From Oscillospiraceae bacterium (GTDB lineage: Bacteria > Bacillota > Clostridia > Oscillospirales > Ruminococcaceae), in assembly GCA_004554485.1 (NCBI GenBank), contig SFLS01000003.1, forward strand, positions 18,553 through 82,552: DNA of 64,000 nt, written 5' to 3'. The position numbers and the translations under genes are program-made. This document shows, piece by piece, positions 8,654 through 16,832 of this stretch. The notes beneath the pieces were generated by a model. It saw nothing but the letters and a program-made list of their open reading frames with translations. It was not told the DNA's origin and did not search any database. Numbering within the stretch: the stretch's first letter is position 1; each line of letters starts with the position of its first letter.

Positions 8654-9175
8654 TCAGATTTGATATTCCAGAAAGATGAGCTCCTCCGGGATGCGGCCTT
8701 GGAACAGGACCTCGGCCCGGCCGCAGAGGGAAAAGCCGTTTGTTTGGTACAGGCGGGCGGCGGGGGTGTTGCCGGCCCAGGTATCCAGCCGGATGACGGT
8801 GCAGCCCATGGCGGCGGCGTGCTGCTTGGCGTACTGGACCATCTGCCGGCCCAGGCCGCGCCCCGCATGGCAGGGCGGGATGCAGAGGGTGTGGATGACC
8901 AGCACCTGCTCCGGCGGGGCGGAGTACTGCCAGTTGATCTCGGTATAAAATTCATCCTGATGCTGATTGAGGATGACGCTGGCGACCGTTTCGCCCGCCT
9001 CCTCCAGCACATAGAGAGTGCCTTCGGCCTGCGCTTTGGCGGCCGTTTCCCGGGTGGGATAAACCCCCAGTGCCCAGTTGGTGGTGCTGCGACCGGTTTC
9101 GGTCTCGTGGGTCAGCAGTTCGGTGTAGTGACGCTCAATGGTGTCGAGATCGGATGCAGTGGCAGGACGGAACAT
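8654..9175 (-). CDS. GNAT family N-acetyltransferase
   Basis: 173 residues. The acetyl-CoA binding core is visible as VLVIHTLCIPPCHAGRGLGR (motif A, with a Q/R-x2-G-x-G/A-like turn) followed by RLDTWAGNTPAARLYQTNGF (motif B). Start ATG at 9175 with AAAAAGGAG upstream. A related acetyltransferase lies at 10948-11499: both share WALGVYPTRE/WRRDIYPTRE-type segments before the core, so they are probably paralogues. Substrate unknown. Confidence 0.88.
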   Translation of the reverse strand: MFRPATASDLDTIERHYTELLTHETETGRSTTNWALGVYPTRETAAKAQAEGTLYVLEEAGETVASVILNQHQDEFYTEINWQYSAPPEQVLVIHTLCIPPCHAGRGLGRQMVQYAKQHAAAMGCTVIRLDTWAGNTPAARLYQTNGFSLCGRAEVLFQGRIPEELIFLEYQI

Positions 9176-9188
9176 AAGGGACTCCTTT

Positions 9189-9335
9189 TTAATTGAGGAT
9201 AAAGTGAAGAAAGAGAGCCGCGGCCCAGCAGGCAGCGACGGTGCAAAGCACGGTGACGCCGCGGGGCAGGCGGCCGCGGGAAAGACCGATGGTGAGCAGC
9301 AAAAAGACGGTGACGAAAAGAAACAGATAGGGCAT
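9189..9335 (-). CDS. 48-residue membrane peptide (hypothetical)
   Basis: A short reading frame with ATG at 9335 and GAAAGGAGTC upstream. The product starts MPYLFLFVTVFLLLTIGL, has a short basic loop SRGRLPRG, then a second hydrophobic segment VTVLCTVAACWAAALFLHFIL: two short transmembrane helices. The stop is 14 bases before the acetyltransferase start, so the two are likely cotranscribed. No family recognised. Support is the ribosome binding site, the clean hydrophobic pattern and the tight spacing. Confidence 0.6.
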   Translation of the reverse strand: MPYLFLFVTVFLLLTIGLSRGRLPRGVTVLCTVAACWAAALFLHFILN

Positions 9336-9394
9336 GAGAGCGACTCCTTTCGGGGGGTTGCAGAGAGGCTGCGAAAGGGGAAGCAGGCGGAGAG

Positions 9395-9479
9395 CGGCCC
9401 GCAGGGCCGGCCGCCGAAGGCGGCCGCGGCGGCGCTTCGCGCCGCCGGTTTCGGCATGGCCGAAACGCCCTGCGGGCCG
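9395..9479. repeat. cloverleaf element A
   Basis: Closing stem 9395-9407/9467-9479 (13 bp, CGGCCCGCAGGGC). Three hairpins inside: 9409-9425 (7 bp, loop GAA), 9427-9447 (9 bp, loop TTC), 9448-9466 (8 bp, loop ATG). Only two bases are unpaired outside the loops. It lies downstream of the mtaB stop and before the small membrane gene. Confidence 0.9.
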
Positions 9480-9497
9480 TCCGGCGTCTTTTGCAAG

Positions 9498-10802
9498 CTA
9501 TTCGGCAAGGATCCCCTCGCAGCCGTCGCCGTCGGGGGCAATGGCGGTCAGCAGTACCTGGCGGATCTCGCCGGGGCGGATCGCCGGATCAAAGACGGTG
9601 ACGGGGGTGTAATTGGGGGTGTAGCCGGTAAAACCCTGCTGCCCTCGCTGCTCAAACAGCACCGGCTGGCGGCTGCCCAGCATGCTGCTCAGGGCGGCGG
9701 CGCGCAGTTCGGCGGCAACGGCGATCAGCTCGGCGCAGCGGCGCTTTTTCTCGGCCGGCGGCACCTGATTCGGCATAGCGGCGGCCCGGGTGCCGGGCCG
9801 TTGGCTGTACGCAAAGGCGTGGATCTTGGCAAAGCCGATTTCCCGGGCAAAGTCCAGCGACTCCCGGTGGTCCTCCGGCGTTTCGCCGGCAAAACCGACC
9901 ATCATATCGGTGGTGAGGGCCGCTCCAGGGAAGGCATCCCGGACGGCGGCGGCGACCGCGCGGTACTGGGCGGTATCGTAGTGGCGGTTCATGCGGGCCA
10001 GGGTGGCGTCGCAGCCGCTTTGCAGCGAAAGGTGGAACTGGGGGCAGAGCTTTTCTCCGCAGCCCTCCGCCAGCCGGTAGATCTCTTGCGGGGTCAGCAG
10101 ATCCGGCTCGATGGAGCCGAGCCGCACCCGTTCGATACCGGGAACGGCGGCCGCAGCCAGAACGGCATCGGAAAGGTGCAGGCCCCATTCGCGTCCGTAG
10201 TTGGAAAGGTTGATGCCAGTCAGGACGATCTCCCGGTAGCCATTCTGTGCCAGCGCCTGCAGCTCGGCGGAAAGCTCCGCCATCGGCTTGCTGCGCACCG
10301 GGCCGCGGGCGGCGGGAATAATGCAGTAGCTGCACCAGTTATCGCAGCCGTCCTGGATTTTGAGAAAGGCGCGGGTACGCACCCCGAAATCGGCGGCGGA
10401 GCAGGCTTCGAAGGCTTCGCCGCTTTGGTGCGCGGGGATGCTGACAATGCGCTGCCGGTCAACGGCAAAGGCCTTGACCAGCTCCGGCAGGGCGGTGCGG
10501 TTCCGGGCGCCGGTGACGATATCCGCCTCCGGGATGTCGGCGGCCTCCTTTGGGAAGGCCTGCGGATAGCAGCCGGTCAGCACGACGATGGCGCCGGGGT
10601 TTTCCCGGCGGAATCGCCGCACCGCCTGACGGGTCTTGCGGTCGCCTTCGGCAGTGACGGTGCAGCTGCCCACCACATAGACGTCGCAGCCCGGCGCGTG
10701 GCCGGCCACGACGTCAAAGCCGGCGGCGGCAAACCGCGCCGACAGCACCTCGGTTTCGTATTGGTTCACCTTGCAGCCAAGGGTATAAAAGGCAACGCGC
10801 AT
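9498..10802 (-). CDS. mtaB: tRNA t6A37 methylthiotransferase
   Basis: 434 residues. N-terminal UPF0004 domain (AFYTLGCKVNQYETE, SCTVTAEGDRKTRQ) holding the auxiliary cluster cysteines, a radical SAM domain with CDNWCSYCIIPAARG (C-x3-C-x2-C), LTGINLSNYG, and a C-terminal TRAM-like region. The LGCKVNQYE variant is typical of the MtaB branch (t6A to ms2t6A in tRNAs decoding ANN), not MiaB. Start ATG at 10802 with GGAGGACC upstream and a good promoter at 10837-10865. Confidence 0.92.
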   Translation of the reverse strand: MRVAFYTLGCKVNQYETEVLSARFAAAGFDVVAGHAPGCDVYVVGSCTVTAEGDRKTRQAVRRFRRENPGAIVVLTGCYPQAFPKEAADIPEADIVTGARNRTALPELVKAFAVDRQRIVSIPAHQSGEAFEACSAADFGVRTRAFLKIQDGCDNWCSYCIIPAARGPVRSKPMAELSAELQALAQNGYREIVLTGINLSNYGREWGLHLSDAVLAAAAVPGIERVRLGSIEPDLLTPQEIYRLAEGCGEKLCPQFHLSLQSGCDATLARMNRHYDTAQYRAVAAAVRDAFPGAALTTDMMVGFAGETPEDHRESLDFAREIGFAKIHAFAYSQRPGTRAAAMPNQVPPAEKKRRCAELIAVAAELRAAALSSMLGSRQPVLFEQRGQQGFTGYTPNYTPVTVFDPAIRPGEIRQVLLTAIAPDGDGCEGILAE

Positions 10803-10836
10803 CGTCGGTCCTCCGGGGAATAACATTAGCGATACT

Positions 10837-10865
10837 ATTATAGCGGGTTTGCGGCGGAGTAGCAA
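10837..10865 (-). promoter_or_regulatory. sigma-A promoter of mtaB
   Basis: Minus strand TTGCTA (10865-10860), 17-base spacer, TATAAT (10842-10837), 35 bases before the start. Confidence 0.75.
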
Positions 10866-10886
10866 GCCATCCGCCATAAAAGGGGC

Positions 10887-10915
10887 TTGCGGACCGCGCG
10901 GTGGCAGGCTACAAT
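10887..10915 (+). promoter_or_regulatory. sigma-A promoter of acetyltransferase-HD pair
   Basis: TTGCGG (10887-10892), 17 bases, TACAAT (10910-10915). It diverges from the mtaB promoter. Confidence 0.6.
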
Positions 10916-10947
10916 GAATAAAACGAAAGGACAACGGGAGAAGAGCG

Positions 10948-11499
10948 ATGGAGATCAGAAAAGGGACGGCGCGGGAATTGGACGAGCTGGCGGCGCTGTA
11001 TGATGCGGTCTGCGGCGCGCTGGAGGCCGGGATCAACTACCCGGGCTGGCGCCGGGACATCTACCCCACCCGGGAGGACGCCGAGCGGGGCGTTGCGGCG
11101 GGGGAGCTATATGTCGCGGTGGAGCAGGGAGCCATTGTCGGGACAATGATCCTGCGGCAGGGACAGGAGCCGGGCTACCGGACTGCCCGCTGGGGCCGGG
11201 AGCTGACCGACGGCGAGGTGCTGACGGTGTATACGTTTGCGGTGCACCCCGGCCATACCGGCAAAGGGGTGGGCGCCGCCATGCTGGCCTTTGCCGAGCG
11301 GCTGGCTGCCACACAGGGCAAAAAGGCGCTGCGGCTGGATGTTTACGAGAAAAACACGCCGGCCATGCGGCTGTATGAAAAATGCGGGTTTCGTTATATT
11401 GCTACCGTGGATTTGGGATATTCCAACCACGGACTGAAGTGGTTTAAGCTGTACGAAAAGCTGCTGGATGGCGGCGTGCCGGAGCAGCAGGAATCCTAA
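10948..11499 (+). CDS. GNAT family N-acetyltransferase
   Basis: 183 residues. TVYTFAVHPGHTGKGVGAAM is the acetyl-CoA binding motif A, followed by LRLDVYEKNTPAMRLYEKCG (motif B). The start has GGGAGAAGAG upstream. Resembles the acetyltransferase at 8654-9175 in its N-terminal YPTRE segment and overall plan. It precedes the HD hydrolase gene by 20 bases and is probably cotranscribed. Substrate unknown. Confidence 0.88.
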   Translation: MEIRKGTARELDELAALYDAVCGALEAGINYPGWRRDIYPTREDAERGVAAGELYVAVEQGAIVGTMILRQGQEPGYRTARWGRELTDGEVLTVYTFAVHPGHTGKGVGAAMLAFAERLAATQGKKALRLDVYEKNTPAMRLYEKCGFRYIATVDLGYSNHGLKWFKLYEKLLDGGVPEQQES

Positions 11500-11519
11500 G
11501 AACGAAAGGAGGACACGGC

Positions 11520-12083
11520 ATGGAACCGGGAAAACTGTTGGAGACCCTGGCGGTGGCGGGACGGCTGAAGGAGGTACCCCGGCACTGCGTTATGGCGGGC
11601 GGCCGGCACGAAAGTGTGGCGGAACACTGCTGGCGGGCGGCGCTGATGGCCTATTTTTTGCGGGATGAGTTCCCCGAAGCGGATATGGACAAGGTGATCG
11701 CGATGTGCCTGATCCACGACCTGGGCGAGGCCTTTACCGGAGATATCCCCGCATTTCGCAAGACTGCGGAGGACGAGCAGGAGGAGGAGCGCCGGCTGCA
11801 CGACTGGGTGAAAACGCTGCCGCAGCCCTACGCCGGAGAGATGCTGGCGCTGTACGGAGAAATGGCGGCGCGGCAAACCACCGAAGCGAAAATCTACAAG
11901 GCGATCGACAACATGGAGGCGGTGATCCAGCACAACGAATCGCCGCTGGAGAGCTGGCTGCCGGAGGAGTATCCGCTGAACCTGACCTACGGGACGGATA
12001 AGGCGGCCTTTTCCGCCTACCTGACGGCGCTGCGGGCGGCGGTCCGGGAGGTGACCGAGCGGAAGATCGCGGAGGGGAAATAG
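11520..12083 (+). CDS. HD domain hydrolase (HDDC2/YfbR-like)
   Basis: 187 residues. The metal-binding pattern is visible as SVAEHCWRAALMAYFL (first His), CLIHDLGEAFTGDIP (HD pair) and IYKAIDNMEAVIQH (final Asp). This layout matches COG1896 HD hydrolases, several of which are 5'-deoxynucleotidases, though activity cannot be assigned. Start ATG at 11520 with GAAAGGAGG upstream. Second gene of a two-gene unit; terminator at 12111-12148. Confidence 0.87.
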   Translation: MEPGKLLETLAVAGRLKEVPRHCVMAGGRHESVAEHCWRAALMAYFLRDEFPEADMDKVIAMCLIHDLGEAFTGDIPAFRKTAEDEQEEERRLHDWVKTLPQPYAGEMLALYGEMAARQTTEAKIYKAIDNMEAVIQHNESPLESWLPEEYPLNLTYGTDKAAFSAYLTALRAAVREVTERKIAEGK

Positions 12084-12110
12084 GCCCCGAAAACGAAATA
12101 TACAGGGGAA

Positions 12111-12148
12111 CGGGCCCTTCCGCCGGATGGCGGGAGAGCCCGGTTTTT
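12111..12148 (+). terminator. terminator after HD hydrolase gene
   Basis: Stem CGGGC...GCCCG enclosing CCGCC/GGCGG, followed by TTTTTT. Confidence 0.8.
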
Positions 12149-12169
12149 TGCGGGAATGGGGAGGGAGGG

Positions 12170-12247
12170 GGCCCCGCAGGGGCCCGAGGCGGAGCCTCGG
12201 GGGACGGGCATGGCCCGTCACGGCGCGAAGCGCCGCCCTGCGGGGCC
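12170..12247. repeat. cloverleaf element B
   Basis: Closing stem 12170-12181/12236-12247 (12 bp). Hairpins 12183-12201 (8 bp, GGA), 12203-12219 (7 bp, ATG), 12221-12235 (6 bp, GAA). Stems are identical to element D; only two of the loops differ. The 304-base gap 12084-12387 otherwise holds the terminator and the sortase promoter. Confidence 0.92.
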
Positions 12248-12297
12248 ACACCCGCGCCCTCTGCTAATGCCAATAATACCCAATGAAGGAAACCGCT

Positions 12298-12325
12298 TTG
12301 CAAAGCGGAAAAAATATGCTATACT
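12298..12325 (+). promoter_or_regulatory. sigma-A promoter of class B sortase gene
   Basis: TTGCAA (12298-12303), 16 bases, TATACT (12320-12325), 62 bases before the start. Confidence 0.65.
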
Positions 12326-12387
12326 ATTGCCATACGCTGACATACTTGCCAGGATCCGCAAAAGATCCCCGGAAAAAGGAGAAGAAT

Positions 12388-13533
12388 ATGGCAGAAAACA
12401 TCAAAGAGATGACTGAGGAGCGCAGGGCAGAGCGGGCAAAAGTATACCGCCGCAGAAGAATACTGGTCGGCGCCGGGGCAGCGGCGCTGTGCGTTGCGGT
12501 GGGCGTTGGTGTCAACGCCATGGGGACGGCACAGGCGGCAGAGGCCCTGCAGACGGCGCTGACGGCGGCCGAGAACCGGCAGGCAGAACGGCAGCAGGAT
12601 GCCGCGCTGGCCGTCCGGGAGAACCGCACGGTGGCCGAGACCAACCTGACTGCCTATGTGGAGGAGGCCGCAAAGGAGGCTGAAACCGCACTAGCCAAGG
12701 CTGCTGCCGCCGCGAAACAAAGCGCGCCGGCGACGAATCTGTCAGCTGGCGCATCCACCGGACTGCCCGCCAACCCCGGCATGACCAATGCGGTCGGCCG
12801 GGCGCTCAGCGCCTCCCAAACCGGCGGCAATTTCCGGGCTTCGGCCTATAACGGCGTCACCGGCGTGGGGAACCTGTCCTATTACCAGTCCATCAACAGC
12901 GACGTCAAGGCCTGGCTGAGGATCCCCGGGACCAACATCAACTACCCCGTACTGCAGAACGCCTACGAGGATCACTACTACCTGCACCGGGGCCTGGACC
13001 GCGGCCAAAGCTATTACGGCGTGCTGTGGACCCAGACCGCGACCCAGTTCGGCAGCGGCGCCAGCCTTTCCAGCAATACCGTGATCTACGGCCACAACTG
13101 GAAAAACTGCAAGTGGAACGCCGCCCCAGCCACCTATTACGCCGGCCAGCAGATGTTTGAATCGCTGCTGAGCTATCATTACACCAGCTGGGCGGAGCAG
13201 TATCCCTACATCTACTATTCCACCCCCAGCGAGGAGATGACCTTCGTCATCTTCGCCTGCTTCTACACCGAGGGGACGACCTGGTATATCAATGCCGAGG
13301 GAAATATCGACAGCGTCATCAGCGAGGCGCAAAGCCGCTCCCGCCATACCTTCGGGGTGGACGTCAACTCCTCCGATAAGCTGCTGACCCTTTCCACCTG
13401 CACCCGCTATTACGGCAACACCGATAACCAGCGGTTTGTGGTGATGGCGCGGCTGCTGCGTCCGGGCGAGACCATCGGACCGGTCTCGGTCAGCTATAAC
13501 CCAAACCACCGGCAGCCCAATGTCTGGGGCTGA
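12388..13533 (+). CDS. class B sortase, membrane-anchored
   Basis: 381 residues; start ATG at 12388 with AAAAAGGAG upstream. A cytoplasmic basic head, one membrane segment (about 27-45) and an Ala/Glu/Gln-rich, probably coiled-coil linker precede the sortase fold. VKAWLRIPGTNINYPVLQ is the class B N-terminal motif. The catalytic residues are visible: His236 in YGHNWKN, Cys338 in LTLSTCT, Arg349 in QRFVVMARL. It transfers surface proteins with NPxT-type signals to the cell wall. The NPTTG protein at 4847-6205 is a candidate substrate. The long linker is unusual for SrtB. Confidence 0.9.
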   Translation: MAENIKEMTEERRAERAKVYRRRRILVGAGAAALCVAVGVGVNAMGTAQAAEALQTALTAAENRQAERQQDAALAVRENRTVAETNLTAYVEEAAKEAETALAKAAAAAKQSAPATNLSAGASTGLPANPGMTNAVGRALSASQTGGNFRASAYNGVTGVGNLSYYQSINSDVKAWLRIPGTNINYPVLQNAYEDHYYLHRGLDRGQSYYGVLWTQTATQFGSGASLSSNTVIYGHNWKNCKWNAAPATYYAGQQMFESLLSYHYTSWAEQYPYIYYSTPSEEMTFVIFACFYTEGTTWYINAEGNIDSVISEAQSRSRHTFGVDVNSSDKLLTLSTCTRYYGNTDNQRFVVMARLLRPGETIGPVSVSYNPNHRQPNVWG

Positions 13534-13570
13534 ACCGGGGCCCGTGGTAAAAACCGAATATCCTGCTGCC

Positions 13571-13617
13571 TGCCGCGCCGCTTTTACAAAAAGCCGGCGC
13601 GGCGGGCCGTATTTTTG
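13571..13617 (+). terminator. probable terminator after sortase gene
   Basis: Arms CCGCGCCG and CGGCGCGG around a CTTTTACAAAAAG inner hairpin, followed by GTATTTTT. Not a textbook shape. Confidence 0.5.
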
Positions 13618-13647
13618 GCGGGAAGCGGCCGAAATGCAAATCTTCCA

Positions 13648-13676
13648 TTGCAAAATGCGCCTTTCCCTGCTATGAT
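13648..13676 (+). promoter_or_regulatory. sigma-A promoter of trpS
   Basis: TTGCAA (13648-13653), 17 bases, TATGAT (13671-13676). The leader to the trpS start is too short for a T-box. Confidence 0.65.
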
Positions 13677-13715
13677 AAAAGGCAGCAGAAACCATTGGAG
13701 AGGGGACCTTTGACC

Positions 13716-14711
13716 ATGCCAGAGAAGAAAAGAATCCTGACCGGGGACCGTACCACCGGCAAGCTGCATCTGGGCCACTATGTGGGCAGCCTGCAAAGCC
13801 GCGTCAAGTTGCAGGAGGAATACGAGAGTTTTATCCTGCTGGCGGATATCCAGGCGCTGACCACCCACTTTGAAAACCCGGAGCTGCTGGAGCACAGCAT
13901 CTACGAGGTAGCGATGGATAACCTGTCGGTCGGGCTGGACCCCAACAAGATTACGCTGGTACAGCAGAGCCGCATCCCGGCCATCGGGGAGCTGACCGTC
14001 TTTTATTCCATGCTGGTGACGGTTAATGCGCTGCGGCACAACCCCACCATCAAGACCGAGGCGGCCAACTACGGCTACAGCGATATGACCTACGGCTTTT
14101 TGGGGTATCCCGTCAGCCAGTCGGCGGATATCACCTTCTGTAAGGCGAACCTGGTACCGGTAGGCGAGGATCAGAAGCCGCACATGGAAATGACCCGCAA
14201 GATCGTCCGCCGCTTTAACGAGCTGTACGGCGAAACGCTGGTGGAGCCGGATATCATGCTTTCCGATTGTCCCCGGCTGATGGGACTGGACGGCAACGCC
14301 AAGATGGGCAAGAGCCTGGGCAACGCCGTATACCTCAGCGACTCCGCCGACGCAGTAAAAACGAAGGTGATGAGCGCCGTAACTGACCCCAGCCGCATTA
14401 AAAAGGACGATCCGGGCCACCCGGACATCTGTGTGGTGAGTAAGTATCATAAGATCTTTAATCACGGGGAGTATGAGAACATCTGCGAAAGCTGCAAAAA
14501 AGGAGCGATTGGTTGCGTAGCCTGCAAAAAGGCGCTGGCCGGCGCCCTTAACGATCTGCTGGAGCCGTTCCGGGAGAAGCGCGCCTACTATGAGGCGCAC
14601 CGGGACGAGGTGCGGGATATCATCCTGACCGGCAGCGAAAAGGCCAACCGGATCGGTAACGAAACGGTGAAGGAAGTCAAAGAGGCCATGCATATCTATA
14701 TCGGAGACTGA
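13716..14711 (+). CDS. trpS: tryptophanyl-tRNA synthetase, Fe-S type
   Basis: 331 residues; ATG at 13716 after GGAGAGGGG. Class I signatures: LHLGHYVGS (HIGH) and KMGKSLGN (KMSKS). A cysteine pattern near the C terminus, DIC...CESCKKGAIGCVAC, fits C-x20-C-x6-C-x2-C, close to the 4Fe-4S binding motif described for Thermotoga maritima TrpRS, which recognises the tRNA anticodon region. It charges tRNA-Trp. Followed by a PspC-domain gene 22 bases downstream and probably cotranscribed with it. Confidence 0.95.
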   Translation: MPEKKRILTGDRTTGKLHLGHYVGSLQSRVKLQEEYESFILLADIQALTTHFENPELLEHSIYEVAMDNLSVGLDPNKITLVQQSRIPAIGELTVFYSMLVTVNALRHNPTIKTEAANYGYSDMTYGFLGYPVSQSADITFCKANLVPVGEDQKPHMEMTRKIVRRFNELYGETLVEPDIMLSDCPRLMGLDGNAKMGKSLGNAVYLSDSADAVKTKVMSAVTDPSRIKKDDPGHPDICVVSKYHKIFNHGEYENICESCKKGAIGCVACKKALAGALNDLLEPFREKRAYYEAHRDEVRDIILTGSEKANRIGNETVKEVKEAMHIYIGD

Positions 14712-14733
14712 CAGAAAGCAAGGAGGAACCACA

Positions 14734-14934
14734 ATGGCATACGAAGGGAAAAAGCTGCGTAAATCCAAAACGGAAAAAAAGATCTGCGGAGTTTGCGGCG
14801 GTATCGCCGAGTATTTCAATATCGACCCCACCATCGTGCGGCTGATCTGGGTGCTGCTGTTTTTCGCCTACGGCGCCGGGATTCTGGCGTATCTTGTGGC
14901 GGCGCTCATCATGCCGGAGCCGCTGGACATATAA
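14734..14934 (+). CDS. PspC domain membrane protein
   Basis: 66 residues. The PspC pattern KKICGVCGGIAEYFNIDPTIVRLIWVLL is complete, in parts: KKICGVCGGIAEYF, then NIDPTIVRLIWVL, then a transmembrane stretch ending AALIMPEPLD. A single or double membrane-spanning envelope protein; the family is related to the phage-shock response regulator PspC but free-standing versions in Firmicutes have no defined role. AAGGAGGAACC precedes the ATG. Terminator at 14969-15002. Confidence 0.92.
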   Translation: MAYEGKKLRKSKTEKKICGVCGGIAEYFNIDPTIVRLIWVLLFFAYGAGILAYLVAALIMPEPLDI

Positions 14935-14968
14935 CATCTGAACGGCCCCAACCGCAAGTACAAAAAAG

Positions 14969-15002
14969 CACAGCGTCTCCCCAGCCGGGAGGCGCTGTTT
15001 TA
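14969..15002 (+). terminator. terminator after PspC gene
   Basis: Stem ACAGCGTCTCCC/GGGAGGCGCTGT with one T-G pair, followed by TTTTAAT. Confidence 0.8.
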
Positions 15003-15032
15003 ATATCGGAAAGTCTTGCGATAATCGCGCGG

Positions 15033-15211
15033 TTCAAAAACGCTTAAGCGGGGAACTATAATCCTGATGCGAAAGACGATACCTTCGCGGCTGGCGGGTC
15101 ATCCTTGCAGGATGTGACGCGCGGGCCGGTAATATCGGGCGTTCTCTGCCCGGGAAGAACCCGCCGGCTTTGCAAGGGGAGTCCTTTTAATGGCAAACCG
15201 GGGAAAGCAAA
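15033..15211 (+). ncRNA. candidate structured RNA or leader in a gene-free gap
   Basis: The 359-base gap 14935-15293 lies between convergent genes. TTCAAA (15033-15038), 18 bases, TATAAT (15057-15062) resembles a promoter. Downstream, several local helices can be drawn: ATCCT/AGGAT near 15101-15113, GCCGG...CCGGC enclosing GGGCGTTCT/AGAACCC near 15124-15166, and TTTGC/GCAAA enclosing AAGG/CCTT near 15168-15197. No reading frame with a ribosome binding site was found. It does not match 6S, SRP, tmRNA, RNase P or any riboswitch I can recall. Purely a candidate. Confidence 0.3.
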
Positions 15212-15242
15212 GCGGGTGCCGGGCACAGGGCCCGACACCCGC
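15201..15242 (-). terminator. terminator of malQ operon
   Basis: Read on the minus strand: GCGGGTGTCGGG...GCCCGGCACCCGC hairpin (15242-15212), then TTTGCTTTCC. Confidence 0.7.
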
Positions 15243-15293
15243 AATAAGCTTGATCTGATCGGAGCGCCCCGGCGGCCGTTTGGATGCCGCCGC

Positions 15294-16775
15294 TTAACGG
15301 GGCAGCCGCCGGTACAGCCCGGTAAGGTGGTGCAGTCGGTCCGCCAGCTCATCGGTGATGGCACCGGGGGCGGCGCGCCACTTCCAGTTGCAGCCCAGCG
15401 TGGAGGGGATGTTCATCCTTGCTTCGCTGCCCAGCCCCAGCAGATCCTGCATGGTCAGGATGACGGTATCCCCGGGGCTTTGCAGCGCCCCGCAGATCAT
15501 GCCCCAGTGCAGGCCCTCCTGTTCGGTCAGCCGCAGGTATTCCCGCGCAAAGCAGGTATCCGCCGGCGCCGCGGTCGCAAACCATCCCAGGATGGTATCG
15601 TTATCGTGGGTTCCGGTGTACACCACGCAGTGCCGGGGGTAATTGTGCGGCAGATAGTCGCTGTCCTCCCGGCTGTCAAAGGCGAACTGCAGCACCTTCA
15701 TGCCGGGGAAGCCGCATTCCTCCCGCAGCCGGTGAACGCCGGGCGTCAAAAAGCCCAGATCCTCCGCGATGATGGGCAGCTCGCCCAGTGCCGCGCGGAC
15801 GGTGCGGAAAAACTCGATGCCCGGGCCCTGCCGCCAGACGCCCTCCCGGGCGGTTTCGGCCTGGCCGGGAATGGCGTAGTAAGCGTCAAAGCCCCGGAAG
15901 TGGTCGATGCGGATTATATCGTACAGCGTAGCGCTGGCCCGGAAGCGGTCGATCCACCAGCGGTAGCCGTCGGCCTGCATGGCCTCCCAGCGGTACAGCG
16001 GGTTGCCCCACAGCTGGCCGTCCGCCGAAAAGGCGTCCGGCGGACAGCCGGCGACCTCGATGGGCTCGTAGTTTTCATCCAGCATGAACTGCTCGGGCGC
16101 GCTCCACACATCGGCGGAATCCCGCGGCACATAGATGGGGATATCCCCGATGATGCGGATGCCCAGGCTGTTAGCATAGCCCTTCAGTGCGTACCACTGC
16201 CGGGCAAACAGGTACTGAAGCACCGTATGGAAGGCGATCTCCTCCCGATACCGGACCCGGGCCGCCTCCAGCGCCTGCGGCTCCCTCATTTTCAGCGGAA
16301 GCTCCCATTCGTTCCAGGGGCGGCCGCCGTGGGCTTCCTTCAGCGCCATGAAAAGCGCGTAATCCGGCAGCCAGCGGCTGTTTTCCTCGCAGAACCGGGT
16401 GTAGTCCTCCGGCGGGTTTTGGGCAAAGCGGCGGTAGGCGCAGCGCAGCACGTCATAGCGCAGCCGGTACAGCCGGCCGTAATCCACCGCCGTTTCCTCC
16501 TCACACCAGGGCAGGGATTCATATTCCGCTTTTTGCAGCAGACCCTCCTGTTCCAGCAGGTCCAGGTCGATAAAATACGGGTTGCCCGCCACCGAAGAAA
16601 AGGACTGGTAGGGGGAATCGCCGAAGCTGGTAGGCCCGATGGGCAAAAGCTGCCACCAGGTTTGCCCGGCCCGCTGCAGAAAATCGACAAAGCGGTAGGC
16701 GCTGCGGCCCATGGTGCCGATGCCGTACGGCCCCGGCAGGGAAGAAAGGTGCATCAAAACTCCGCAGGTTCTCAT
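15294..16775 (-). CDS. malQ: 4-alpha-glucanotransferase (amylomaltase)
   Basis: 493 residues from the ATG at 16775. GH77 signatures are present: the N-terminal LMHLSSLPGPYGIG, WWQLLPIGPTSFGDSPYQS, IGDIPIYVPRDSADVW, RIDHFRGFDAYYAIP (nucleophile Asp), PIIAEDLGFLTP (acid/base Glu) and YTGTHDNDTILGW. It transfers glucan segments between maltodextrins and releases glucose. It lies downstream of a carbohydrate ABC importer and a LacI regulator on the same strand, which suggests the imported sugar is a maltodextrin. Separated from the regulator by cloverleaf element C. Confidence 0.96.
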   Translation of the reverse strand: MRTCGVLMHLSSLPGPYGIGTMGRSAYRFVDFLQRAGQTWWQLLPIGPTSFGDSPYQSFSSVAGNPYFIDLDLLEQEGLLQKAEYESLPWCEEETAVDYGRLYRLRYDVLRCAYRRFAQNPPEDYTRFCEENSRWLPDYALFMALKEAHGGRPWNEWELPLKMREPQALEAARVRYREEIAFHTVLQYLFARQWYALKGYANSLGIRIIGDIPIYVPRDSADVWSAPEQFMLDENYEPIEVAGCPPDAFSADGQLWGNPLYRWEAMQADGYRWWIDRFRASATLYDIIRIDHFRGFDAYYAIPGQAETAREGVWRQGPGIEFFRTVRAALGELPIIAEDLGFLTPGVHRLREECGFPGMKVLQFAFDSREDSDYLPHNYPRHCVVYTGTHDNDTILGWFATAAPADTCFAREYLRLTEQEGLHWGMICGALQSPGDTVILTMQDLLGLGSEARMNIPSTLGCNWKWRAAPGAITDELADRLHHLTGLYRRLPR

Positions 16776-16832
16776 AAAAAGCTCTCTTTCTCTATGCAAA
16801 ATGGAATATCAGGGCAGTTTTGTGCAGCCGGA

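Noticed and set aside
6231..8663. An 810-codon plus-strand open frame
   Set aside because: Antisense to the oxidoreductase and DUF512 genes, which have clear family motifs and ribosome binding sites.
13534..13715. T-box leader for trpS
   Set aside because: The gap holds only a hairpin and a promoter 40 bases before the start; no T-box sequence or specifier loop.
15190..15242. Resemblance to a c-di-GMP-I riboswitch (GGCAAACC...GCAAAGC)
   Set aside because: The conserved aptamer core and spacing do not fit, and no gene follows on that strand. The right part is the malQ terminator read backwards.
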